Assembly (NCBI GenBank): GCA_938008165.1
Contig: CALLLP010000006.1
Coordinates: 1 to 64,000, forward strand
Reading direction: 5' to 3'
Length of the DNA stretch: 64,000 bases
DNA from: an uncultured Neomegalonema sp.
GTDB lineage: Bacteria; Pseudomonadota; Alphaproteobacteria; Rhodobacterales; Rhodobacteraceae
Program-made: the position numbers and the translations under genes
Part shown: positions 29,508 to 37,352 of the stretch, piece by piece
Numbering within the stretch: position 1 is the first letter of the stretch
How the letters are laid out: every line of letters begins with the position of its first letter
Notes under the pieces: generated by a model
The model's database searches: none
The model's input: only the letters and a program-made list of their open reading frames with translations
What the model was told of the DNA's origin: nothing

Positions 29508-31538
29508 ATGTTGGACCTTGCCCCCTCGACCGATCCGCTGTTGCAGCCCCTAACGCTGCGCGGCGTCACCCTGCGCAATCGCATCCTGTCCACCAGCCAT
29601 GCCTGCGGGCTGGAGGAGGCGGGCATGCCCGCCGCGCGGTATCAGGCGTATCAGGAAGAAAAGGCGCGGGGCGGAATCGGGCTGGTGATGTTCGGCGGAT
29701 CGTCGAATGTGGCGGTGGATTCGCCCTCGGTCTTTCAACAGTTGAATGTCGGGGTCGACCGGGTGATCCCGCATCTGCAACGCCTGTCGGAGCGGGTTCA
29801 TGCGCAGGGCGCGGCGATCATGTGCCAGATTACCCATCTGGGACGGCGGGGTGAGGCGGATGCAGGGGCGCGCCTGCCGACCATTGCCCCGTCGGTCATG
29901 CGCGAGACGCTGCATCGCAGCATCCCCAAGGCGATGGATAAGCACGACATCGCCCGCGTCATCCGCGCTTTTGCCGATGCGGCCATCCGCTGCAAGCAGG
30001 GCGGTCTCGATGGGATCGAGACGCTGGCGGGGGCGCATTTGATCGGGCAGTTCCTGTCTCCCGAAACCAATCATCGCACCGATGGTTACGGCGGCTCGCT
30101 GGAGAATCGCTGTCGCTTTGGATTGGAGGTCTATGATGCGATCCGCGCGGCGGTGGGCGATGATTTCCTGATCGGGTTCCGCTTCATCGTCGATGAAGGC
30201 CATGAGGCGGGTCTGGGCTTCGAGGACTGTGTTGCCATCGCCAAGCGGTTCGAGGCGGCGGGGGTGCTCGATTTCTACAACGCGGTCTATGGGCGGATGG
30301 ATACCGCCGTGGGGCTGGCTGATGACAATATGCCGGGCATGGCCTCGCCCATCGCGCCGTGGCTCGACAAGGCCGCCGCGTTCAAGCGTGAGGTGGGCCT
30401 GCCGGTCTTTCATGCCGCGCGCATCGCCGATGTCGCCACGGCCCGCCATGCGATCCGCGAGGGGCTGATCGATATGGTCGGCATGACCCGCGCCCATATC
30501 GCTGACCCGCATCTGGTGGCCAAGCTGGCAGCGGGAGAAGAAGCACGGATCCGCCCCTGCGTCGGCGCAACCCATTGCATGAGCGCCGCGCGCCCCGCCT
30601 GCCTGCATAACCCCGCGACGGGGCATGAAGCGGTCTTGCCACAGGCGATCGAACCGGCCAGCGCCCGCCGCCGCGTCGTCATCGTCGGGGCCGGTCCTGC
30701 GGGGCTGGAGGCGGCCAGAATCTGTGGCGAGCGCGGGCATCGTGTCACCGTTTTCGAGGCCGCGCCCCGTGCCGGAGGGCAAGTGCTGCTGGCGGCGGAG
30801 GCCGGGTGGCGCAAGGACATGATCGGCATCGTCGACTGGCGCATCCGTGAGTTGGAGCGGCTGGACGTCGATCTGCGCACGGGCGTTTATGCCGAAGCGG
30901 AGGATGTGCTGGCGCTGACCCCTGAGATCGTCATCGTCGCGACCGGGGGCACGCCCAATCTCGACTGGTTGCCGGGGGCCGAACACGTCACGAGCGCATG
31001 GGATATTCTCAGCGGCGCGGTGGCGGTGGGCGAGGATGTGCTGGTCGTCGATGGCACCGGACGGCATGTGGCCCTCAGCGCGGCGGAACTATGCCATCGC
31101 AAGGGCGCGACCCTGCGGTTTGCCACCATCGACGAAAGCCTCGCGACCGAGCAAGCCTATGCCGAGCGCATAATCTGGCGGCGCTGGATACGTGCGAACA
31201 GGGTCGATGTGCGCTTTGACGAGGCCCTGCGCGCGGTGCGGGCCGAGGGCAACCGCCTGATCGCTGTTACCCAAAACGAGTTGACCGGCGAGAAGACCGA
31301 GACCGAGGCCGGACAGGTCGTCTTCGACTATGGCACCATCCCCGCCGATGGTCTCTATCACGACCTGCGCGGGGCATCGGTCAATGACGGGGTGACCGAT
31401 CTGGAGGCGCTGGTCGAGGCGCGCCCGCAAATCGTGCCGGAAACCGGCTTTACGCTGCACCGGATCGGCGATGCGGTGTCGAGCCGCAATATCCACCTCG
31501 CCGTTCTCGATGCCCTGCGCCTATGCGCGTGGATATAG
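29508..31538 (+). CDS. NADH:flavin oxidoreductase, FMN/FAD-dependent (2,4-dienoyl-CoA reductase / N-methyl-amine demethylase family)
   Basis: 676 residues with the full three-part architecture: an Old-Yellow-Enzyme TIM barrel (1-350, including NRILSTSHACGLEE, HLGRRGEAD and SPETNHRTDGYGGSLENR), a short iron-sulfur region (about 355-375) and an FAD/NAD(P) module (VVIVGAGPAGLEAARICGERG near 387). Relatives include trimethylamine dehydrogenase, 2,4-dienoyl-CoA reductase and the dimethylglycine/stachydrine demethylases of Rhodobacterales. The iron-sulfur segment reads CVGATHC...ACLHNP, with one of the usual four cysteines replaced by alanine. The substrate is unknown. Confidence 0.85.
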   Translation: MLDLAPSTDPLLQPLTLRGVTLRNRILSTSHACGLEEAGMPAARYQAYQEEKARGGIGLVMFGGSSNVAVDSPSVFQQLNVGVDRVIPHLQRLSERVHAQGAAIMCQITHLGRRGEADAGARLPTIAPSVMRETLHRSIPKAMDKHDIARVIRAFADAAIRCKQGGLDGIETLAGAHLIGQFLSPETNHRTDGYGGSLENRCRFGLEVYDAIRAAVGDDFLIGFRFIVDEGHEAGLGFEDCVAIAKRFEAAGVLDFYNAVYGRMDTAVGLADDNMPGMASPIAPWLDKAAAFKREVGLPVFHAARIADVATARHAIREGLIDMVGMTRAHIADPHLVAKLAAGEEARIRPCVGATHCMSAARPACLHNPATGHEAVLPQAIEPASARRRVVIVGAGPAGLEAARICGERGHRVTVFEAAPRAGGQVLLAAEAGWRKDMIGIVDWRIRELERLDVDLRTGVYAEAEDVLALTPEIVIVATGGTPNLDWLPGAEHVTSAWDILSGAVAVGEDVLVVDGTGRHVALSAAELCHRKGATLRFATIDESLATEQAYAERIIWRRWIRANRVDVRFDEALRAVRAEGNRLIAVTQNELTGEKTETEAGQVVFDYGTIPADGLYHDLRGASVNDGVTDLEALVEARPQIVPETGFTLHRIGDAVSSRNIHLAVLDALRLCAWI

Positions 31539-31571
31539 GGAGGGCGCGGGCAGAGGCGCAGGAAAAGGGGG

Positions 31572-31925
31572 TTATTCCCCGTCCGTCAGTTTCAGGAGCT
31601 TGCGGTCAAAGATGCGCAGGGCGAGGCGCAGGTCGTGGCCGCGCTTTACGATGCGCCCATCCGATCCGATGATGGCATATTGCCCTTGTCGGCTGGCGTT
31701 TTTGGGGCGCTTCTCGATGCGATAGGCCGGGGTTTCTCCCGTACGGCGAAAGACCGAGAAGACCGCCGCCTCCGTCGACATGTTCAGGGCATAGTCGCGC
31801 CATTCACCGGCGGCGACAAGCTGACCGTATTTCGACAGGATCGTATTCAGCTCTCGCCGGTCGAACGAGATGATATGATCCGCGATGCGGGGGCGGCTGG
31901 GAAAGGGGACGATCTCGGCGCTCAT
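31572..31925 (-). CDS. DUF2794 domain protein, 117 aa
   Basis: A small cytoplasmic protein restricted, as far as I know, to alphaproteobacteria. Diagnostic segments are SFDRRELNTILSKYGQLVAAGEWRDYAL-like sequence near 22, AVFSVFRRTGETPAYRIEKRP near 55, and RGHDLRLALRIFDRKLLKL at the end. The ATG at 31925 (MSAEIVPFPSRPR) is favoured over an upstream GTG. The function is unknown. It is divergent from the DUF4178 operon. Confidence 0.85.
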   Translation of the reverse strand: MSAEIVPFPSRPRIADHIISFDRRELNTILSKYGQLVAAGEWRDYALNMSTEAAVFSVFRRTGETPAYRIEKRPKNASRQGQYAIIGSDGRIVKRGHDLRLALRIFDRKLLKLTDGE

Positions 31926-32037
31926 ATCTTGATTGTGAAACTCTGACACGATCTTGGCAAGTCCAAAGCACCCCGTTTCCGTGTCGGTCAGAATCGGTTA
32001 ATCAGGGGCTGCGCATTATGGATGCGGTTCTTCAGGG

Positions 32038-32682
32038 ATGACCGATATGGGCTTCGATGGCACGAATTGCCCGAATTGCGGGGCGGACCTCCCGGATACG
32101 CTGACGCGTGCCAAGATGGTGGCATGCGCCTATTGCGAATCCACCGTCATACTGGAGGACGATGTCCTGCGCAGTGCGGGTGAAAAAGGCGTGATGGCCG
32201 AGGAGCCGTCGCTCTTTGTGCTGGGCCGCGAGATTCAGTATCGCCGTGAACGCTTTTTGCCCGTCGGGCAGGCGCGGTTTTCCTACGGGGCCGGATGGTG
32301 GGATGAATTCTGGGCCGTCAATGGCGCGGGCGAGGGCGTCTGGGTCAGTGTCGATGAGGGCGAAATCGCCGTCGAGCGGCCGTATGAGATTGGTGTAACC
32401 CTCTCGCCCGATCGCCTGAAAAAGGGTGCGCGGATTTCACTCAACGGCGAAACCTTCACGGTGACCGAAGCCGATAGCGCGACCTGCATGGCCCTGCGCG
32501 GTGAGTTTCCCGAAGCGCTGCATGTGGGGCAGACATACGAGTATTGGCACCTGTCCGGTCCGAATGGGCGGCTGGTGACGCTGGAATATTCGGATGGCGA
32601 GTTTGCGGCTTCGGAGGGTACATGGGTCGATCCGTATCTGATCCGCCCATATCTGATCCGCCCGGAGAATGCCGGGGCATGA
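32038..32682 (+). CDS. DUF4178 domain protein with zinc ribbon (first paralogue)
   Basis: 214 residues. An N-terminal zinc ribbon (NCPNCG and ACAYCE, two CxxC knuckles) precedes one DUF4178 domain (about 55-210) with the characteristic aromatic-rich strands YGAGWWDEFWAV, GEGVWVSVDEGE and YEYWHLSGPNGRLVTLEYS. The C-terminus carries a tandem YLIRP duplication. It overlaps the next gene as ATGA. The domain recurs in operons with DUF350 and membrane spermidine-synthase homologues linked to envelope stress. Confidence 0.82.
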   Translation: MTDMGFDGTNCPNCGADLPDTLTRAKMVACAYCESTVILEDDVLRSAGEKGVMAEEPSLFVLGREIQYRRERFLPVGQARFSYGAGWWDEFWAVNGAGEGVWVSVDEGEIAVERPYEIGVTLSPDRLKKGARISLNGETFTVTEADSATCMALRGEFPEALHVGQTYEYWHLSGPNGRLVTLEYSDGEFAASEGTWVDPYLIRPYLIRPENAGA

Positions 32683-33950
32683 CCGATGCGTTTCAGCCCA
32701 AGGATGCGCGCGTTGCGGCGATCAACTGCACGGCCTGCGGCTCTCCCCTGCCTGCATTGGCCGGGCACCGGGCGCGGGCGATGGTATGCAGCTATTGCGG
32801 CGCGGTCATGGACCGGCACGCGGAGTATGCCCTTCTTGCCCGCTATCGCGATATGCCGCGCCCGGATGGCCCGTTTCGGATCGGTCTGTCGGGCGAGATT
32901 CTGGGTGTGATGCAGACGATTGTGGGCATCGTCGCCATCCGCGCACAGATCGAAGGCGCAGGCTATGGCTGGACCAATTATCAGCTCTACAGCCCCACCC
33001 ATGGCTATAGCTGGCTCACATGGTCCGATGGCCATTTGACCCATTCGCGCAAGACCCGCGACATGCCTGAATCGGGCGGTCATTTCGCCTATAAGGCTCC
33101 GCTCAACGCGGCGGGCCGCGCGTTTCGGATGTACGAGCACTATGTCGCGCGCATCACCTATCTGGAGGGTGAGCTGACATGGATTCCGTCGCTGGGCGAC
33201 ACGACCGAGGTGATCGAGGCGGTCGATCCGCCCTATGGCTATGCGGTCGTGATCGGCGAGACCGAGACGGAATTCGAATTCACATCCTATCTGGATCGGG
33301 CGCAGACCATGGCCGCTTTCGGGGTCGAGGATACCTTTCCCCGAGCCTTGGGCGTGCATGGCACACAGCCCTTTATCGCGGGGTCGTTCCATACCGCTCT
33401 ATCGAAAGCCGGAAAATGGTTCGCGCCCATCGCCCTGACCCTTGGGCTGGTCTTTGCCGCCATCGGGGCCGGGCAAAAAATCACCGAAACCCTGATCGTC
33501 GATACCGATCGGGGCGGCTCGATCGTCTTTCCGCTCAATCGCCCCGACCGCCTTGCAGAAGTTCGCCTGAGCGCGAATGTCTACAATGCGTGGTCGTGGT
33601 ACGATATGGAGCTGACAAACGAGGAAACGGACGAGACCGTCGCCGAATTCGACGGGGGAATCGAGTATTACGAAGGTTATGACAGCGATGGCAAATGGAC
33701 CGAAGGGTCGCAAACGGTTACGTTTCGCTTCAAGCCGCCCGAAGCCGGTGCCTATCGCCTGACCATCACCACCGGCGATCCGCAATCGGCACGCCTGCCG
33801 GTGCGGGTCGAAATCCGTGAAAATGTGATGTTGTCGCGCTATCTGTTCGGCCTTGGGATTTTCTTCGCCTTATGCGCGCTGAGTCTGTGGTTCCGGCGGG
33901 CGCGGTTCGAGGCAAAGCGCTGGGGCGATGACGAGGAGGAGGACGATTGA
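32679..33950 (+). CDS. DUF4178 domain membrane protein with zinc ribbon (second paralogue)
   Basis: 423 residues: zinc ribbon (NCTACG, VCSYCG, residues 17-48), DUF4178 region (about 55-235, GYGWTNYQLYSP, GYSWLTWSDGHLTHS), a transmembrane helix near 250 (WFAPIALTLGLVFAAIGAG), a periplasmic beta-sandwich-like segment (about 270-385) and a second helix near 395 (YLFGLGIFFALCALSLWF), ending in an acidic tail. So the ribbon is cytoplasmic and the sandwich faces the periplasm. Coupled to the first paralogue by ATGA and to the next small ORF by TTGA. Confidence 0.82.
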   Translation: MTDAFQPKDARVAAINCTACGSPLPALAGHRARAMVCSYCGAVMDRHAEYALLARYRDMPRPDGPFRIGLSGEILGVMQTIVGIVAIRAQIEGAGYGWTNYQLYSPTHGYSWLTWSDGHLTHSRKTRDMPESGGHFAYKAPLNAAGRAFRMYEHYVARITYLEGELTWIPSLGDTTEVIEAVDPPYGYAVVIGETETEFEFTSYLDRAQTMAAFGVEDTFPRALGVHGTQPFIAGSFHTALSKAGKWFAPIALTLGLVFAAIGAGQKITETLIVDTDRGGSIVFPLNRPDRLAEVRLSANVYNAWSWYDMELTNEETDETVAEFDGGIEYYEGYDSDGKWTEGSQTVTFRFKPPEAGAYRLTITTGDPQSARLPVRVEIRENVMLSRYLFGLGIFFALCALSLWFRRARFEAKRWGDDEEEDD

Positions 33951-34099
33951 CCCGGATCGTATTCGTGATCTTCTCCCTCGCCACGGGGGCGGCGACCTAT
34001 GCAGGGGTTGCGGGTCTGGGCGGCGAGGATAAACAGATCGCCACATCCATTCGCTCCGGCAGCGGCGGGCGCGTCGGCTATATCGGGGGCGTCAAATAA
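33947..34099 (+). CDS. Small secreted or membrane protein, 50 aa, unknown
   Basis: A TTG start overlaps the preceding stop codon (TTGA), and a strong GAGGAGGA lies just upstream. The peptide begins MTRIVFVIFSLATGAATYAG, a signal-peptide or single-helix stretch, then LGGEDKQIATSIRSGSGGRVGYIGGVK. It sits in the operon between DUF4178 and DUF350, 28 bp before the latter. No family is recognised. The coupling and ribosome-binding site make translation likely. Confidence 0.6.
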   Translation: MTRIVFVIFSLATGAATYAGVAGLGGEDKQIATSIRSGSGGRVGYIGGVK

Positions 34100-34127
34100 A
34101 CGCCTCTCCACCACGAAAGGACATTCC

Positions 34128-34352
34128 ATGGACATCGCGTCCGCCATCTCCCTCAACGAAGTGATCGCCACGGTTTTCTACGCCTTTCTCGGACTGGTGC
34201 TGATGATCGTCAGCTATATCATCATCGATGCGCTGACCCCTTTTTCCCTGCATGAGGAATTATCGGGCAAGGCGAATACGGCGGTTGCCATCGTGATGGG
34301 ATCGGTCATGATCTCGCTGGCCATCCTGATCGCGAACGTCATCAACAGTTGA
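34128..34352 (+). CDS. DUF350 family inner-membrane protein, 74 aa
   Basis: Two transmembrane helices (about 15-36 and 50-72) separated by a short acidic loop (DALTPFSLHEEL) match a single DUF350 repeat; many relatives carry several. GAAAGGA precedes the ATG. The stop codon overlaps the TTG of the next gene. Family members cluster with DUF4178 and SpeE-like proteins. No biochemical role is established that I know of. Confidence 0.8.
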   Translation: MDIASAISLNEVIATVFYAFLGLVLMIVSYIIIDALTPFSLHEELSGKANTAVAIVMGSVMISLAILIANVINS

Positions 34353-35887
34353 GCGCGCCTTCTTCGCGCGGCGTCGATCTTGCGCTTCTCGGGGCGACCT
34401 TCGTTGTCGCGATCTGCGGCCTTGTCTACGAGTTGATCGCGGGGTCGGTATCCAGCTATCTGCTGGGCGATAGTGTCTATCATTTCTCGCTGGTCATCGG
34501 GTTGTTCATGACCGCGATGGGGATCGGGGCCTATCTGTCGCGCCATGTGGCCGACCCCGAACCCGCCTTCGTCGCGGCACAGGTCGCGCTGGGCCTGATC
34601 GGCGGATTCTCGGCGATGATCCTGTTTGCGGCCTTTGCCCTGATCGAGAATTACAGCGCCTTTCTGTTCCTCGTCTGCCTTGCCATCGGGGCGCTGGTCG
34701 GGCTTGAAATCCCCCTTGTCATCCGCATTCTGGAGGGGCGCGATGCGCTGAAGGTCACCATCTCCAACGTATTGACGGCGGATTATATCGGGGCGCGGGC
34801 GGCGGCGTTGCTGTTTCCGCTCGTGCTGGTGCCGCAATTGGGGCTGATGGGGGCCTCCTTTTTGCTCGGCGCGCTCAACCTGGCGGTGGCGGCGATGGCG
34901 CTGTGGCTTTTTCGGGCGCGCTGCGGAGCGGGCCTGCGCGCGGCATTTCTGCTGGCGGTGCTCGCAATCGGGATCGGGGCGTGGCGCAGCGAGGCGGCGC
35001 TGGGCGCGATGGAGCGGCGGCTCTACGAAAACGAGATCGTGCTGGCACAGGACACCCCCTACCAGCGCATCGTCGTCGCCCGCGACGGCAAGCGGGTGCA
35101 ATTATTCCTGAACGGGTCGATCCAGTTCGATACGCTCGACGAGCACCGCTATCACGAATCCCTCGTCCATCCCGCCATGACCCGCGCCCCGCGCATCGCC
35201 AGCGTGCTGATCTTGGGCGGTGGCGACGGTATGGCGACGCGTGAAGTGCTGCGCTATCCGGGGGTCGAGCGGGTTGTTCTCGTGGATATCGACCCGGTGG
35301 TGACCACGCTGTTTCGCGACCATGACGCCCTTGCGCCGCTCAATGGCGGCGCGCTCGCCGATCCACGGGTCGAGATCGTCAATGCCGATGCGTGGGAGTT
35401 TTTGAAGGATGCAAGCACGCCCTTCGATGTCGCCATCCTCGATTTGCCGGACCCCAAGGATCTGGCCGTTGCCAAGCTCTATAGCCGGGCCTTCTACAGC
35501 GCGCTTACCGCGCGGATGGCTGCGGGCGGGGTGATCGTGACGCAGGCGACATCGCCGCTTTACGCGCGTAAGGCGTTTTGGACGGTGGAGGCGACTCTGG
35601 CCGCGACCCTCGATCCATTGTCGGAGGGGCGAACGCTCATGACCATGCCCTATCATGCCTATATCCCCAGTTTTGGTGAGTGGGGATTTGTGCTGGCCGG
35701 GGCGCGCTTGTCGCCATCGCCGCGCCGGGCCTTGCCGGAGGGGCTGCGGTTTCTGGATGCGGTGGCCTTCGATGCCATGCGCCGGTTTCCGGCCGATATG
35801 GCCCGCCTCGATATGAAGCCCGCGACGGTGTTCGAGCAACCCCTGCCGCGACTCTATGAGGAAGGCTGGAGCGCGTGGTTCCAGTGA
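34349..35887 (+). CDS. Membrane-embedded polyamine aminopropyltransferase homologue (SpeE-like)
   Basis: 512 residues. About seven membrane helices (10-215) precede a cytoplasmic spermidine-synthase-fold domain (about 225-500), which contains QYQRIVV-like substrate entry (TPYQRIVVARDG), the decarboxy-SAM-binding glycine loop LILGGGDGMATREVLRYP, the acidic strand end VVLVDIDP, and AILDLPDPKDLAVAKLYSRAFY in place of the catalytic VDSSDP loop. The TTG start overlaps the DUF350 stop. No speD is adjacent, so the donor and acceptor are unknown. It ends 34 bp inside the convergent udgX gene. Confidence 0.85.
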   Translation: MSAPSSRGVDLALLGATFVVAICGLVYELIAGSVSSYLLGDSVYHFSLVIGLFMTAMGIGAYLSRHVADPEPAFVAAQVALGLIGGFSAMILFAAFALIENYSAFLFLVCLAIGALVGLEIPLVIRILEGRDALKVTISNVLTADYIGARAAALLFPLVLVPQLGLMGASFLLGALNLAVAAMALWLFRARCGAGLRAAFLLAVLAIGIGAWRSEAALGAMERRLYENEIVLAQDTPYQRIVVARDGKRVQLFLNGSIQFDTLDEHRYHESLVHPAMTRAPRIASVLILGGGDGMATREVLRYPGVERVVLVDIDPVVTTLFRDHDALAPLNGGALADPRVEIVNADAWEFLKDASTPFDVAILDLPDPKDLAVAKLYSRAFYSALTARMAAGGVIVTQATSPLYARKAFWTVEATLAATLDPLSEGRTLMTMPYHAYIPSFGEWGFVLAGARLSPSPRRALPEGLRFLDAVAFDAMRRFPADMARLDMKPATVFEQPLPRLYEEGWSAWFQ

Positions 35888-37350
35888 GGGCGGTCAGGCG
35901 ATGGGGTATTCTGCCCCGAAAGGCTCTGGTCCTGCATGGCCATCATCCGCGCCCGTTTCAGGTCGGCCACGAGCGTCTCGCGCATGGTTGCCGCGACCGT
36001 CTCATCCGCTTGTCGCAGGATCGACGCCGGGTGGAGCGTTGCGAGGCCCGCGCGTCCGTCGAAGCAGTCGAATCCGGTGTCCCGCGCCTCGCCCACGGGG
36101 ATCGCGCGCCCGGCCAGCGCCCGGATTGCCGTCGCCCCCATCGCCAGCGTTACGCGCGGCTTGATCAATGTGCGCTCGGCCTTCAGCCACCAGCGGCATT
36201 GGTCGATATGGCCGATCTTCGGGGATTGGTGCAGTCGGGTCTTGCCTTTCGGTGTGAAGCGGAAATGTTTCACGGCATTCGTAAGATAGAGGTCGTCCCG
36301 TGACAGGCCCGCCTCGGCCAGCGCCGCCTCGAACAGCGCGCCCGCCGGGCCGATGAAGGGGCGGCCTTCGATATCCTCACGGTCGCCCGGTTGCTCGCCG
36401 ACGACCATCAGGCGCGCATCGAGCGGGCCTTCGCCAAAGACGGTCTGGGTCGCGTGGCAGGCATGGTCGCAGAGCGCGCATCCCGCCGCCTCGCGCCGCA
36501 ATGCTGCGAGGGTGTCACCGGGGCGCAGGGTCGGCTCGGCAAAGGCATAATCGGCCAGATGCTTCGGCGAGGTCGGGGCCGCCGCAACCATCCCGGCTTC
36601 GGCCTTTTGCGCATCGGCGATCAGCGGGGCGATCAGGTCGGCCTCGGGCAGATTTTTCCAGTATTTCTTCGGCATCTCTGCCGACATCGCCTTTACCTTC
36701 AGGCGCGCGGGATTGAAGATCGCGCCGTAATAGGCGCGCCAGAGGTCTTCGAGCGCGTCGCCATCGGGGGCTTCGGCTTGGGATGTGCCGGGGCCAAAAT
36801 GCAGCGCCGCGCGGTTGTAATGGGCCGACCGTTCGGGCGTGAGGATCGACCAGTTCATATTTGCGAAGCGGCGCACGAAGAACGGGGCGTTTTCCTCGAC
36901 GATGCGGTGTTCCGGCTCGAACCATGCGACAAAGGTATCGGCGACGCCCTTCACCGCGCGAAACCGCACGAAGGCGCGCATCTTGTGACGATCCCGGCTG
37001 ACGGCCTTGATCATCGCATTCAGGCGGATCACATCGTCATCGAGTGCGTTGGACAGCAGATCGGGGGTGTCCTGTAGCCGGTGGATAAGGCGATAGAGCA
37101 GGTCGAACCGCGTCGCATCCCGGTGGCACAGCGCCAGTTTGGCATCAGCGAGAAAGCGTTTCGATACGCGCGGGCGATAGGCGGGGTCGCGCGGCGGGGC
37201 GGGGGCGTCGAGGATCGCGAACAGGCTGTCCTGCGCCGCGCCGACCTGCCACGTCACCCCTTCGGGCGGCACGCCATCGCAGAGCAGCGCCCGCGCATGA
37301 CCGCGCCATCCCTCGAAATCCGTTTCCGAGTCCAGCCGCGCGATCCGCAT
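35854..37350 (-). CDS. udgX: DUF4130-UdgX fusion: uracil-DNA-binding/glycosylase family protein
   Basis: 498 residues in two parts. The N-terminal DUF4130 region (about 1-240) has AFVRFRAVKGVADTFVAWFEPEH. The C-terminal UdgX domain (about 285-480) starts with an iron-sulfur CxxCxxxC (CALCDHAC), then VVGEQPGDREDIEGRPFIGPAG, TNAVKHFRFTPKGKTRLHQSP and a final LHPASILR. His374 in KTRLH corresponds to the histidine that in Mycobacterium UdgX becomes covalently bonded to the uracil-site deoxyribose, here with Thr in place of the first Arg of KRRIH. The ATG at 37350 lies 2 bp after the radical SAM gene. A longer upstream frame is rejected. Confidence 0.9.
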   Translation of the reverse strand: MRIARLDSETDFEGWRGHARALLCDGVPPEGVTWQVGAAQDSLFAILDAPAPPRDPAYRPRVSKRFLADAKLALCHRDATRFDLLYRLIHRLQDTPDLLSNALDDDVIRLNAMIKAVSRDRHKMRAFVRFRAVKGVADTFVAWFEPEHRIVEENAPFFVRRFANMNWSILTPERSAHYNRAALHFGPGTSQAEAPDGDALEDLWRAYYGAIFNPARLKVKAMSAEMPKKYWKNLPEADLIAPLIADAQKAEAGMVAAAPTSPKHLADYAFAEPTLRPGDTLAALRREAAGCALCDHACHATQTVFGEGPLDARLMVVGEQPGDREDIEGRPFIGPAGALFEAALAEAGLSRDDLYLTNAVKHFRFTPKGKTRLHQSPKIGHIDQCRWWLKAERTLIKPRVTLAMGATAIRALAGRAIPVGEARDTGFDCFDGRAGLATLHPASILRQADETVAATMRETLVADLKRARMMAMQDQSLSGQNTPSPDRPHWNHALQPSS

Positions 37351-37352
37351 CG

